A DNA stretch of 39,349 nucleotides from a virus: positions 1-39,349 of the IMG/VR virus record IMGVR_UViG_3300046734_000435; one strand, written 5' to 3'. The notes below the pieces were generated by a model. That model was not told where the DNA came from. It searched no databases and saw nothing but the letters and a program-made list of their open reading frames with translations. A program made the position numbers and the translations under genes. This document shows positions 15,803-25,491 of this stretch, piece by piece. How positions within the stretch are numbered: the first letter of the stretch is position 1; each line of letters begins with the position of its first letter.

Positions 15803-18800
15803 CTATGTTATACTAATAGAGTTAACTGATTGTCCAGAGTTTAATGCAATTCTAACCAATGCAACATTATTAGTTGCGTTAGTCAAATTTTCTGTACCTA
15901 AAGTCATAGTATAAGAACCACTCAATGAAGTATTCGATTGTATTCTATCTCCACCAGTTGACGCACAACCATTACTACCATTACCACCACCTGATGTACT
16001 TTCGCCTGGCACACCAGCGCCAGCATATTGTACACTACAATCCAACCAACCATTTAAACTACTTGCAGTGTCAATTGTAGTGCCCGGCGCTGCAATCCAA
16101 ACACCAGAAACACCACTACTACTTATATTAATATTAAAGTTTGCAGTGATAGTTCTCCTAAACGCAAAAGTAAAATATTGAACACCCGAATCACCACTTC
16201 GATCTGGGCCAACTGGTAAAAATCCACTATAATCATCCAGACTATGTTTCAATACACCAAGTCGAACTGTTGCCTCTTGTGTACCAGATACGCCTGGGTC
16301 TGAACTTTCAGAGTAAAGATTGTTTGTATAAAAATTGATCGTATTATTATATGTAGGAGTATCAGTAATCTCTGATGCAAAATCAAAAATTCTTTTTCCA
16401 CTATCGTTATAACCAGACCCTAAACTTGAACTTACAGGAATAGAAAGCTCACTAATACCAGATTGTGATGATGTGTGGACTGCAATTTTTTGATTATTAT
16501 TTACATAACTACCTGTACCATTTACGTTGTATGCAACTGCACGTATAGATTCAATTGTTCTAACTCCAGAATTTGTTATATCAATTTCTAAATCCCCAAT
16601 TGCATATGGAGTACCAACACCAGTATTTACTAATGGATATCCACTTTGCAACATGGTTGTTGTGCCATCTATTGCAGAATAATTAAAACTCTTGTTATTA
16701 ATAGATTGACTTGACGTGCCTTCATAATTGTTACTGCCAGTCACATATAGCACTTGTGATGTATTTCTGTATGTTTGACCGACCAAATTAGATACCGAAA
16801 TATCACTCCAAGTTAATTTAGAATTGTATGTATAATAAGGAATTCCACTTATATATTTGTAAAATCCAGTTTTTTCTGAAATAGTTCCAGCAGTCAGAGT
16901 TGGAGTAGACGTTAGATTATCTTTAACAAACTCTATTGAGTTAGTGTTTCCTGTTCCACTGTGCGAAAGTTGATATCTATTTACTCCTACAGGCACTGCA
17001 GCTGCAGATTTTTGAATTTTTGCCTTAAATCCTTTATATAAATTTGGATAATATATACTATTATTAAAATTACTGTAACTACCACTAGAGTTTAATCCAT
17101 TATAATCACTTTCACTATCAATTTTTAGACTAGTATATGTGCCACTATTATTATTAGAATCCAATACTTTATTTCCGTTGTCTACGCCGTTAACGAGTGC
17201 AGTTAATGTACCACTATCCGCATTATATGCAAATGATGATATTGAAGTTGATGAAATATTTCCACTTGTAGATGTTGTTCTTTGTACAGAAGAACCTATA
17301 CTATAAGTAGTACCTGTTGTATTGTCAGTGAAACCACTCGCAAGTAGTGGGGAAGATCCAGTATTACCACTAAATGAAATACTTTTAGAACTTAGTCCTT
17401 GCGGCGCAGATGGATTAATATCATATACCTTTAATGACTTTGTTGTTTGTTTTGGAATTACATTAGGGTTTGCTGTACTGTGACTTGAAAGAGTTAATCT
17501 TAAAGTGTCTCGCCCAGAGCCAGTGTGTGTACCAAATCCCCAAGTATGTTGTAATCTATTACCAGTTACCCCACCATCTGCATTATCTGAAGTGATATTT
17601 TCAACTGCAGTACCATCGCCCCAATCCATTGTATATTCTACATCTGCCATAGTAGTCTGGGTTGATATATTTTCTAAGTATAAACTGTCGCCTTCGATTA
17701 CATATAAATTATTACCAGACAGTTCAGACCCCCCTGTTGCATTTCTATAAAGTCTAAACGCGGCCGCTGGATCTGTTGTATAGATAATAATATAATCTTC
17801 TATTGTTGATGAAGCTTCACTACCAGCACCAGAACCACTTGAATTATATGCACGAACAGTTACTGTATATGGACTATTTGCATTTGATGTATATGTGTGA
17901 CTTGGAGTAGAGTCTGTGGTGTTATTTGTATTAGACCCATCCCCCCAATCAATATCATATCTATTTGCAGTACCATCAACTGTCAAATTTAATGTGACAT
18001 ATGTACCTTGTCCACCGAAAGTGGGATTTGCAGAAAATGAAACTGACTTAACATATACACCTTTTCTTATGTTGTCAAGAGCTTCATTTAAATCATCAAT
18101 CACATCCGCAGTTTTTCTATCAGATTCGATTACCAATGCACCATCACTAAAACTGCCATCAGATGCATTTCCAACGTCTAAATCTGCTGCCGTTTTGGTC
18201 TGAAATGCCGCTTCAAAATCCGAACTATTAAATGATGCGCCAGGAATCCATTTTGAAGTTGTTGGATCCCAAATAATTGCATCACCTTGTATTGGTGCAT
18301 TAGTTGTTAAATCCACATTATCAAAATTAGTTATATCTTGTTTGAATGTTGTAAAATCTGTATCTAATTGATTAAAGTCTAAAACATGATTATCAAAATC
18401 ATTTCTAAAATCTAAAGTGTCTCCTAAAGAATCTGCAATCTCTTTCAGTGTGTCAAGTTCTGGAATTACTCCATCAAGTAATTGATCAAATCTTTGTTTG
18501 ATTAAATATCTAACAGAACCACTTGTTTGATCGTCATCTTCGAGAATATCTAATCTATCTTCAATATCATCTACATCTACTGTAAGAGTTGCAGTTTTTG
18601 TAGGCCCATCATATGAATATACAATTCTTCCAGTAAATATAAATTTTTCTACTTCGGTTTCATCTACAAATACTCCAGAATTATCAGTACCAGAAACTAA
18701 TTGAGATTGTCCAATCTGTAACCAAGCATTTTGATGTGAGTAGTATAACTTTCCATCTGCACTGTTTTTTGCAAGTTTTCCAGATTCTGGTAAAGTATCA

Positions 18801-18991
18801 AAATCACTAAAAGTGGGAAATTCTCTATAATGTATTAATTGTAAATTACTACGTGCTGTCGCAGAATTGGATGCGCCAGTACCACCCATATCAATGCCAA
18901 TAAGATCTTGATCAGTAAATTCACCAAGAATTACTTCTCCATCATTTTGGAATATTGCCTTGATAGGTCTTACTGTATCGAATGCCACCAT
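15803..18991 (-). CDS. Large structural protein with two PKD domains
   Basis: A 1062-residue protein. Residues 1-50 carry GEFTDQDLIGIDMGGTGASNSATARSNLQL, the fibre GGTGA motif shared with the 127-aa protein. Residues 70-96 have GKLYYSHQNAWLQIG. Residues 138-235 are helical and coiled-coil-like (VIPELDTLKEIADSLGDTLDF). Residues 240-255 hold the PIQGDAIIWDPTTSKWIPG linker. Two tandem PKD domains follow: about 315-405 with YDIDWGDG and HTYTSNANSPYTVTVRAYN, and about 410-505 with YTMDWGDG and HTW. The remaining 550 residues are Ser/Thr/Asn/Gly-rich and beta-like, ending in a compact domain with GSYTMTLGTENL and VRIALNSG. PKD domains mediate extracellular protein or glycan contacts in many surface proteins. 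AAAGGAG precedes the ATG. Inferred: elongated fibre or whisker-like protein next to the spike gene. Confidence 0.92.
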   Translation of the reverse strand: MVAFDTVRPIKAIFQNDGEVILGEFTDQDLIGIDMGGTGASNSATARSNLQLIHYREFPTFSDFDTLPESGKLAKNSADGKLYYSHQNAWLQIGQSQLVSGTDNSGVFVDETEVEKFIFTGRIVYSYDGPTKTATLTVDVDDIEDRLDILEDDDQTSGSVRYLIKQRFDQLLDGVIPELDTLKEIADSLGDTLDFRNDFDNHVLDFNQLDTDFTTFKQDITNFDNVDLTTNAPIQGDAIIWDPTTSKWIPGASFNSSDFEAAFQTKTAADLDVGNASDGSFSDGALVIESDRKTADVIDDLNEALDNIRKGVYVKSVSFSANPTFGGQGTYVTLNLTVDGTANRYDIDWGDGSNTNNTTDSTPSHTYTSNANSPYTVTVRAYNSSGSGAGSEASSTIEDYIIIYTTDPAAAFRLYRNATGGSELSGNNLYVIEGDSLYLENISTQTTMADVEYTMDWGDGTAVENITSDNADGGVTGNRLQHTWGFGTHTGSGRDTLRLTLSSHSTANPNVIPKQTTKSLKVYDINPSAPQGLSSKSISFSGNTGSSPLLASGFTDNTTGTTYSIGSSVQRTTSTSGNISSTSISSFAYNADSGTLTALVNGVDNGNKVLDSNNNSGTYTSLKIDSESDYNGLNSSGSYSNFNNSIYYPNLYKGFKAKIQKSAAAVPVGVNRYQLSHSGTGNTNSIEFVKDNLTSTPTLTAGTISEKTGFYKYISGIPYYTYNSKLTWSDISVSNLVGQTYRNTSQVLYVTGSNNYEGTSSQSINNKSFNYSAIDGTTTMLQSGYPLVNTGVGTPYAIGDLEIDITNSGVRTIESIRAVAYNVNGTGSYVNNNQKIAVHTSSQSGISELSIPVSSSLGSGYNDSGKRIFDFASEITDTPTYNNTINFYTNNLYSESSDPGVSGTQEATVRLGVLKHSLDDYSGFLPVGPDRSGDSGVQYFTFAFRRTITANFNINISSSGVSGVWIAAPGTTIDTASSLNGWLDCSVQYAGAGVPGESTSGGGNGSNGCASTGGDRIQSNTSLSGSYTMTLGTENLTNATNNVALVRIALNSGQSVNSISIT

Positions 18992-19006
18992 GCGCTCCTT
19001 TATAAC

Positions 19007-19014
19007 TATTTATG
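19007..19014 (-). promoter_or_regulatory. Late promoter variant CATAAATA
   Basis: Minus strand CATAAATA, overlapping the stop codon of the PAAR gene and 15 bases before the ATG of the PKD protein. The AAAGGAG ribosome site lies between box and start, so a transcript beginning about 6 bases past the box would still carry it. The first base differs from the T4 consensus. Confidence 0.5.
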
Positions 19015-20053
19015 TAACTTGACCACCAACCCCAGAGGACTTTGGTGCATTTACTTGTCCTACTTGCGGCGCAAGAGTTTTTCCATCTTCACAAGATACT
19101 GCACGTCGAATGGTTAACACACCTCTAGACCCACTATTTCTCTTATATGTTCTTACAGATAAAGTGTTACCCTGATTTCCACCTATCATATCAACTGTAT
19201 TATTTGTATAATTTCCTGTCGCAAACCCAACATGTCCACTACCAGAACTCCTACCATTTCTAAACATTACAACTATATCGCCAGGCTGCATTTCATTCCA
19301 TGGTATTTCTTTACCATATGATTCGTAACCACGGGCCATTGCAGTTTTATGATATTTGTTACCACTTCTTTTAAGGGTTGCTCCTACAAAGACCGCACAC
19401 CAAGCAGTTTCATCTGCATATTGATTTCCTTGATATCCAATTTCATCCCATAATGCAGTAATGTTTGGGTTATTGCCAGTTTCTTTCCATGCACTATTTC
19501 CCATAGATAATGCCTTTTGTGCGACCTCATAGGGGTTTCTTTGGGGCATTTCCCCACACATTCCACTAGACAATTCTTCATATTCTGGTTTCTCGCCATT
19601 TGTAGATTCTATTTGTTCTGAGTTGTTAATAGGATTTGCATTTGCAGAATCATCCACTGTTTGTATATTACTAGGATATAATGCTGGCGCATCTCTTAAT
19701 TTAGGGGCAGGGAATGGTGTAAATTCTGGAAATGTGAACTCTGGGGGGGTGAAAGATTCTCCACTATCTCCAGCAAATACATTACCACTCCCTTGGGCAA
19801 TAGCAGAACCACACGCAACAGGGTCACCTATTCGCGCAACTGCCTTGCCGTTTGCATATACGGTTGCAGACCCAGCTGCAGTAGACGAACCATGTGGTGG
19901 TACATTTGGGCATCCATGTGGTGTCCAACCATCACCTTTTCTATGGGTGGGTTTACTATTTGTTTTTACATTACCACTGCCACCATTATTCGCTCTTGGT
20001 GGGAAACATCCATGTCCTGTGCAGTTGTCATCTTTTCTAGTTACAGCTGGCAT
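19010..20053 (-). CDS. PAAR spike-tip protein fused to CHAP-like amidase
   Basis: A 347-residue fusion. Residues 1-96 are a PAAR-type cone: GHGCFPPR, THRKGDGWTPHGCPN, VPPHGSS, GSATVYANGKAVARIGDPVACG and GSGNVFAG. Its Cys and His residues fit the metal-binding tip that caps the central spike of contractile tails. Residues 97-165 are a Pro- and acid-rich linker. Residues 166-320 resemble the TIGR02594/CHAP-type peptidoglycan amidases: ETAWCAVFVGATL gives the probable nucleophile Cys219, MQPGDIVVMF follows, GSGHVGFATG gives His274, and GGNQGNTLSVRTY is typical. Expected action: piercing the outer membrane and cleaving the peptide side of peptidoglycan during injection, the job done in T4 by gp5 lysozyme plus the gp5.4 PAAR tip. 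The start overlaps the previous gene by 17 bases with GAGAGGAT upstream, so coupling is likely. One of the most confident functional calls here. Confidence 0.93.
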   Translation of the reverse strand: MPAVTRKDDNCTGHGCFPPRANNGGSGNVKTNSKPTHRKGDGWTPHGCPNVPPHGSSTAAGSATVYANGKAVARIGDPVACGSAIAQGSGNVFAGDSGESFTPPEFTFPEFTPFPAPKLRDAPALYPSNIQTVDDSANANPINNSEQIESTNGEKPEYEELSSGMCGEMPQRNPYEVAQKALSMGNSAWKETGNNPNITALWDEIGYQGNQYADETAWCAVFVGATLKRSGNKYHKTAMARGYESYGKEIPWNEMQPGDIVVMFRNGRSSGSGHVGFATGNYTNNTVDMIGGNQGNTLSVRTYKRNSGSRGVLTIRRAVSCEDGKTLAPQVGQVNAPKSSGVGGQVT

Positions 20054-23000
20054 ATATTGGATATCCTCTCACTATTCTAACTTCTTGGGAATAATTATAA
20101 AAATCTTCTTCACTTACATCAATTTCACAATTTAATTTAAATGGAGAAATATCTTCCAAATATTCCATGGCCTCTGGTAAGTCTCCTAACGATCTCATTT
20201 GTTCATATATTTTAAGTTGATTTTCATATTCTTCTTTTGAAATTGCAAGTTCACCTTTTTCATATTCTGATTTAAAATTATTAATCAGAGTTTCAACATC
20301 TATATTATTTTCAGAATTATCAAATCTAAAATGTCCATCTTCTCTCATTTTATTTATCCATTCAATTCTGTCTAAATAATCTCCTTTATAATATAATTTT
20401 TCTGGTAATTCATCACTGGTAAATAAAAATCTATCTCTGTCATATGACCAATTATTGTGTACAGGAAATTCTAAATCAATTATTTTTCTAAGACCACGAG
20501 CAGTATCAATCTCTTGTCTAAATAGAATATTTTCTACAACAACATTATCTCTCAATACACCAATTTTTTTCAAATCAAAAGATACATTAGACCCCGTTAC
20601 TACCAAAATTGTATAGTCTCCAGTTAAAGATCTTTCTGCTTGCAATGATGCAATTTCATTTGTAAGTCTTTCTATTTCAGTTGGGTCTGTCTCATTTGCT
20701 AGTTCTGCCTGTCTATCTGAAATTATAATATCAATTTCTTGCAATGAATTTAAATTATTATAAGAATATTGAATATTTTTTGTCATTTCTTCAAATTCAC
20801 CAAAAACGTTTTGTACCTCTAATCCTACGATAGTTCTTGGTTGTTCACCCAATCCATCTCCTAAGTCTATAGGATATAATTCTTCATATAATACATCGGT
20901 AATTATGCCATGAGTCGAACCTTGAAATACTTTCTCTCCAACATTAAATCGGTTTACATCACTCAAAGGATTTTCTAAAATATATGTTAATGTACCTTTT
21001 GTTGAGTTAATTCCTAGTACACCTGTTTTTAATATTCTAGGAGTTAATAATTCAAAATCAGTATAGTCATAATCTAAAGGATAATGACCATGTTCTTGTA
21101 CCCAAGATTCATAAGAGTATTTTCTTAGAAATTCATCGACTTCTCCAATACGACCTCTAACATATCTTTGATCTACCATTTCCAAACATTCTGGCAATCT
21201 CCCAGAACCCTGTATAATTTCATATGTAAAGTTATATTTACCATCTCCAATTCCCCCACTATCTTTATCCATATCATGATCGACATATTCAAATTCATAT
21301 AGAGTGTTAGATGGATTGTTTGCCCCTGTAACAGTTTGTTTTATCCTATATTCTTGATCAAATGATCTGCCGTGCCTACCAGAAGGTCTACCATCACTTT
21401 CTTTCAGAAAGCCTGGAAATGGAATAAATTTAGTAGATGGATCTAATCTTGGCACTGGAATAACATCGTGTCCATATGCATTAGACCCACCATTTCTAGG
21501 GTGTCCTGATTCGATTTTAAAATGTGGTATTATAATTTGTTTTAATTGATTATAATGAGAAATTCCAATATAATTATTTGAATATACAAATTCATATGGA
21601 GACTCTACATACTCTTGATACATACCACCATACATTGCAGAATTATGATCGTAGAATATAACAGCCTGTGTATCCATGACAGAATACTTACCAGTATTTT
21701 TAATATTGACTGCATCCAGAATTATCTGTCTACCACCTCTAAACTCAAATAGTCCAAATTGTTTTTTAAATAAACTTTTACCATTTGTATTGGTTGTTGC
21801 AGTAGTTTTTGCAAAATTAGAATCTGGAATATATGATATATCTGTTGGTGGTGTAATTTGAGGCACCATTCCAAATGTAGTATCTGTGTCTATATCAATA
21901 TAAAAATAATTATATAGATAAGTCTTATCTGGTTGACTATAATATGGTTTTATAGGTACAATAATATCTTGAGAACTACGAATTTCAAATTCAGTTCTAA
22001 ATACTAAATCAGATTGTTCTGCATAAAATTTACCTTTAGGTTCTTGAATAGATTTAAACTTTTTAAAGTAATTATTGATAGGAACATTTGTTATATCTGG
22101 AGAACCAAAATATAAATTCTTTTGTATAACTACATCATCTGGACTTTGATAATATAGTAAATCATTGAATATTTTATCCTGTGGTTTTGTGATTAATAGA
22201 CCACTTGGACTCTTTATCCAATCTGGTTCTTGATTATATAAGTGCGCGTATGAATTGTGCAACTCTTTAGCTTTACTTAAATCATAAGATAAATTTAATT
22301 CAAAATCTTTATCTAAAGTTGTCGAAGAGTATGTTATCTTTGAAGTAACTTCGCCTGTATCTTTTGCGCCTAAAATAATCTTATTGTCTGGAACTATTTG
22401 TTGGAATAACAAATTAGTTTCTTTTACATTAGATTTTATCAGAGAACTTTCATCTCTGGTAAATAACTCTGCGTGTACTAAATCTACAAATTCACCATAA
22501 CTATCTGCAATAGTTGCCATTTTTGTTACTTGGTCTAAGTTATACCTTGCAAATTCTGAATTTTCTCCATGCAGAATATGTTCACCGTCACCTGATAGTA
22601 GGTGTTGTGCAGATTTTACTTGATTTTGTATTCTTTGTATGATATTTTTACTGAATATTCCAATATCACCAAGTTTAGATACAATAATGTCATCTGTATC
22701 ATAATTTGATATTGCATTTTGAACAATATCTCTACTAATACCAAGATCAAATTGTTTTGAATCTGTTCCGATATTACTTGTCACTAATTCCATTAGTTTG
22801 GATTTATCAGTAATGATACTATCGAGTCTAGATAAGTTATTCCATATACTACCAATAATACCTGTTTCTGAATATCTATCAAGTCCAACATCTGTTATTT
22901 CAATGATGTTATTGAAACTGACAACATCTGTAGAAATTATTTCTACCTTTGTGGAGAAAATTTCTGCTATATATTCCGATCCACCAGTTTCATATGCATT

Positions 23001-23156
23001 ACTTGCATACTCTAAAGTTTGTCCATCATCTTGAGTATAACGAAATAAATTATAATATTCTATTGTTACAGATGAATCGCGCTCAAATACATAATTCCAT
23101 CTTTTAGTGGTTTTAATCTGTGTTTGTACACCGCCGGAGGTAAAAAATTGTGGCAT
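20037..23156 (-). CDS. Large baseplate-associated structural protein, unrecognised
   Basis: A 1039-residue protein without a family I can name. The N-terminal MPQFFTSGGVQTQIKTTKRWNYVFERD is followed by mixed helical and strand sequence. A helical, coiled-coil-like stretch lies near residues 795-830 (IIISDRQAELANETDPTEIERLTNEIASLQAE). The C-terminal 100 residues are acidic and helical (FKSEYEKGELAISKEEYENQLKIYEQM), ending in VRIVRGYPIYASCN. Many Tyr, Asp and Ile residues and no signal peptide or membrane segment. It begins one base after the stop of the acidic repeat protein and overlaps the PAAR spike gene, so the three form one translational unit. Position next to the spike suggests a baseplate hub or wedge component. 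The length and coupling support a virion role but no homology is visible to me. Confidence 0.9.
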   Translation of the reverse strand: MPQFFTSGGVQTQIKTTKRWNYVFERDSSVTIEYYNLFRYTQDDGQTLEYASNAYETGGSEYIAEIFSTKVEIISTDVVSFNNIIEITDVGLDRYSETGIIGSIWNNLSRLDSIITDKSKLMELVTSNIGTDSKQFDLGISRDIVQNAISNYDTDDIIVSKLGDIGIFSKNIIQRIQNQVKSAQHLLSGDGEHILHGENSEFARYNLDQVTKMATIADSYGEFVDLVHAELFTRDESSLIKSNVKETNLLFQQIVPDNKIILGAKDTGEVTSKITYSSTTLDKDFELNLSYDLSKAKELHNSYAHLYNQEPDWIKSPSGLLITKPQDKIFNDLLYYQSPDDVVIQKNLYFGSPDITNVPINNYFKKFKSIQEPKGKFYAEQSDLVFRTEFEIRSSQDIIVPIKPYYSQPDKTYLYNYFYIDIDTDTTFGMVPQITPPTDISYIPDSNFAKTTATTNTNGKSLFKKQFGLFEFRGGRQIILDAVNIKNTGKYSVMDTQAVIFYDHNSAMYGGMYQEYVESPYEFVYSNNYIGISHYNQLKQIIIPHFKIESGHPRNGGSNAYGHDVIPVPRLDPSTKFIPFPGFLKESDGRPSGRHGRSFDQEYRIKQTVTGANNPSNTLYEFEYVDHDMDKDSGGIGDGKYNFTYEIIQGSGRLPECLEMVDQRYVRGRIGEVDEFLRKYSYESWVQEHGHYPLDYDYTDFELLTPRILKTGVLGINSTKGTLTYILENPLSDVNRFNVGEKVFQGSTHGIITDVLYEELYPIDLGDGLGEQPRTIVGLEVQNVFGEFEEMTKNIQYSYNNLNSLQEIDIIISDRQAELANETDPTEIERLTNEIASLQAERSLTGDYTILVVTGSNVSFDLKKIGVLRDNVVVENILFRQEIDTARGLRKIIDLEFPVHNNWSYDRDRFLFTSDELPEKLYYKGDYLDRIEWINKMREDGHFRFDNSENNIDVETLINNFKSEYEKGELAISKEEYENQLKIYEQMRSLGDLPEAMEYLEDISPFKLNCEIDVSEEDFYNYSQEVRIVRGYPIYASCN

Positions 23157-23157
23157 A

Positions 23158-25476
23158 TTATAACCTTATCTGCCACATGGAATTGTCTCTTGCGACAAAT
23201 GGGCCCACGAATGTATTTAATTCAATAGTAGATGGTACTGGGTTTAACTTATAAAATGTCACAGTTCCATCTCTTAGTTGTATGATACCTTTTGATGCGG
23301 CACCATTATTTTCATCTGGAGAAATTTCTGCGCCGATTTCGCCAAGTTGTTCTCCACTAGATGCACCTATACCAGTTTCATCTTCTCCAGTTTCACTGCC
23401 AGTATTTGTTGTTGTAGATTCATCTTCTCCAGTATCACTACCAGTATTTGTTGTTGTAGATTCATCTTCTCCAGTATCTGCACCAGTAACTAATGTTGTA
23501 GATTCATCTTCTCCAGTATCTGTGCCAGTGACTAATGTTGTAGATTCATCTTCTCCGTCATCTGTACCAGTATTTGTTGTTGTAGATTCATCTTCGCCAG
23601 TTTCACCACCAGTGACTAATGTTGTAGATTCATCTTCGCCAGTTTCACCACCAGTGACTAATGTTGTAGATTCATCTTCGCCAGTTTCACCACCAGTAAT
23701 TAACGTTGTAGATTCATCTTCTCCAGTTTCACCACCAGTAATTAACGTTGTAGATTCATCTTCTACTTCATCTTGACCTGTATTTTTTTCTGAAACTTCG
23801 TCTTGTATTTGTTCATCGCCAGTAATAACTGTACTAGATTCATCTACTACATCCTCAGAACCAGTTGTATTTGTTGATGCATCGTCAAGAATTTCTTCTC
23901 CCGATAAATTTAATATACTAGTAGAATTTTCTACTACAAATTTTTCAAATTCTTCAAAAGTTTCAAATAAATTAAAGTTTAAGAAATCTTCATCTTCTGA
24001 TAATGATGTGAATATAATTGATAGTATATTTTCTATATCTTCTGGAGTTGCAAAATCTAAAGTTGCAAGTTGTATTTTTTCTACAAACCCTTGAATATCT
24101 AACTGATTGATTGCTTCTAATAGAGTAGTATCAGTTATATCTAGAGTAATTCCTTCGGATACTTCTATTTCATTGAATAAGAAATTTATAAAAAATTCTT
24201 CTATTTCGGACAAATCTTCGAAGTTTACATTTGAAAGTTCTAATTTATCAGTATCTTCACTAAATACCTTATTCAATAATTCATTTAATGTTGTTTCTTC
24301 TAAAGTTTTTAACTGAGTAGATGCAACAGTTTCAATTAATTCACTAAATTGAGTATCTTTAGATTCTACTATATCATCTAAATTAGTTAAAACTTTTTGT
24401 GTTAATTCTTCTGTGATCTTTTCGATAATTGTGGGTACAACCGTAGTTTCAATTACTTCTTGAACACCTTGAATTACACTCTTTTGCAATTCTTCGTTGT
24501 CAGTAGTATCACCAATATTTAAATTACTAGATGCTTCTACTACAACTTCTTCTATGAAACTTTGGAGTGAAATTTGTTCTTTAATTGTTTCAACAATAAG
24601 TTTTTCGGAAAGAGACTGCAATTCCTCCTTTGGTAAAGGTTCTATATACTCTCTACGAACTTCATCTGAAATATCTGAATCAGAAATTTCTTCTGGGGCC
24701 TCCCCTTGGGAAACATTCGATATACCACTAGATGATAACGCTTCTGCGGCGGCGATAAGTGATGTTTTAGTTTCTTCTACTATTTGTTCAATTGCATTGG
24801 CCAATAAAGCTTTTGTTGATTCTTCTTTTGGCTGAGTTGAAGGTAATATTGTTAGAGCAGAATCATTTACTTCAGAATCAGTTACTGCAACAATAACAGT
24901 TTGTGGTATAATTTCATCACTACTTTGAACTAAGTCAGAACCTTCGTCAATTTTTTCGAAAGACTTTTCTGTTGGTGAAACGGATACCGTTTCTACTTCA
25001 TTTGTTGTTGTATTACTCGATTCAGATTCAAATTCGGAAACTGGGCCCGTTGTTGTTGCAGATACAGATTCTGTTTCAATAGCAACGTCCGATACAGGAC
25101 TAGTACTACTTTCTGGTATCGCAATATTTCCAGTAGAAGAAAAAGTACTAAAAGATTCTATTTGAGAATTATCAGTATTATATAATTCAACCCACCATTC
25201 AAGTGTTGTGCCGTCTACATCATAATAATACTTCGTGAGAGTATCTATAGTGGGAGTATATATTTTTAGTTGGAAAGTGTCACCATTGGATATGGTAGCA
25301 GAATTTCCTTGATTTGTACCATTGACAATAATATCACCAGTTGAAAATGTCACTGATGCGGGAGCAACTAGTCCAGATATTGTCAGTTCGACAGACGAAA
25401 CCTCGGCAGGAGAGGTTAATCCTGTCTCGGCAAGAACGTAATCTTGCAAAAAGAATATTTCAGTAATAGTTGCCAT
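23158..25476 (-). CDS. Acidic protein with nine 14-residue tandem repeats
   Basis: A 772-residue, strongly acidic protein. Residues 1-130 look like a beta-sandwich (SSVELTISGLVAPASVTFS, then ATISNGDTFQLKIY). Residues 130-560 are Glu/Ser/Thr-rich and then helical (IEQIVEETKTSLIAAAEAL, VIIETTVVPTI-like stretches, many EE and DE pairs). Residues about 565-700 hold nine near-perfect copies of DESTT-x-x-TG-x-x-x-G-E. The last 60 residues are folded-looking again (GIIQLRDGTVTFYKLNPVPS, MWQIRL at the C-terminus). The repeats suggest a flexible linker between two folded ends. No Shine-Dalgarno sequence is apparent before ATG 25476, and a CATAAATA box lies only 7 bases upstream. It begins the transcript that leads to the spike gene. 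Function unknown; a length-variable spacer or decoration is possible. Confidence 0.9.
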   Translation of the reverse strand: MATITEIFFLQDYVLAETGLTSPAEVSSVELTISGLVAPASVTFSTGDIIVNGTNQGNSATISNGDTFQLKIYTPTIDTLTKYYYDVDGTTLEWWVELYNTDNSQIESFSTFSSTGNIAIPESSTSPVSDVAIETESVSATTTGPVSEFESESSNTTTNEVETVSVSPTEKSFEKIDEGSDLVQSSDEIIPQTVIVAVTDSEVNDSALTILPSTQPKEESTKALLANAIEQIVEETKTSLIAAAEALSSSGISNVSQGEAPEEISDSDISDEVRREYIEPLPKEELQSLSEKLIVETIKEQISLQSFIEEVVVEASSNLNIGDTTDNEELQKSVIQGVQEVIETTVVPTIIEKITEELTQKVLTNLDDIVESKDTQFSELIETVASTQLKTLEETTLNELLNKVFSEDTDKLELSNVNFEDLSEIEEFFINFLFNEIEVSEGITLDITDTTLLEAINQLDIQGFVEKIQLATLDFATPEDIENILSIIFTSLSEDEDFLNFNLFETFEEFEKFVVENSTSILNLSGEEILDDASTNTTGSEDVVDESSTVITGDEQIQDEVSEKNTGQDEVEDESTTLITGGETGEDESTTLITGGETGEDESTTLVTGGETGEDESTTLVTGGETGEDESTTTNTGTDDGEDESTTLVTGTDTGEDESTTLVTGADTGEDESTTTNTGSDTGEDESTTTNTGSETGEDETGIGASSGEQLGEIGAEISPDENNGAASKGIIQLRDGTVTFYKLNPVPSTIELNTFVGPFVARDNSMWQIRL
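23375..23790 (-). repeat. 42-bp tandem repeat, nine copies
   Basis: The plus-strand sequence TGTAGATTCATCTTC recurs at 23413, 23455, 23497, 23539, 23581, 23623, 23665, 23707 and 23749, exactly every 42 bases. Each unit encodes 14 residues of the acidic protein (DESTT-x-x-TG motif). Some adjacent units (around 23623-23706) are nearly identical in DNA, so the array could expand or contract by slippage or recombination. A degenerate tenth unit lies at each side. Confidence 0.93.
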
Positions 25477-25483
25477 TTGTTAC

Positions 25484-25491
25484 TATTTATG
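25484..25491 (-). promoter_or_regulatory. Late promoter variant CATAAATA
   Basis: Minus strand CATAAATA with only 7 bases between its end and the ATG at 25476. If it works like a T4 late promoter, transcription would start at or about one base before the start codon. No ribosome site is seen in this interval. Confidence 0.45.

Noticed and set aside
23282-23776. Plus-strand ORF of 164 codons with a regular Val-Asp-Ser-Ser-Ser-Pro-Val repeat
   Set aside because: It is the antisense reading of the 42-bp tandem repeat in the acidic protein gene; every other gene here is on the minus strand.
23375-23790. Regularly spaced repeats suggesting a CRISPR array
   Set aside because: The period is a multiple of three, the units are contiguous without unique spacers, and they are read in frame as protein repeats.
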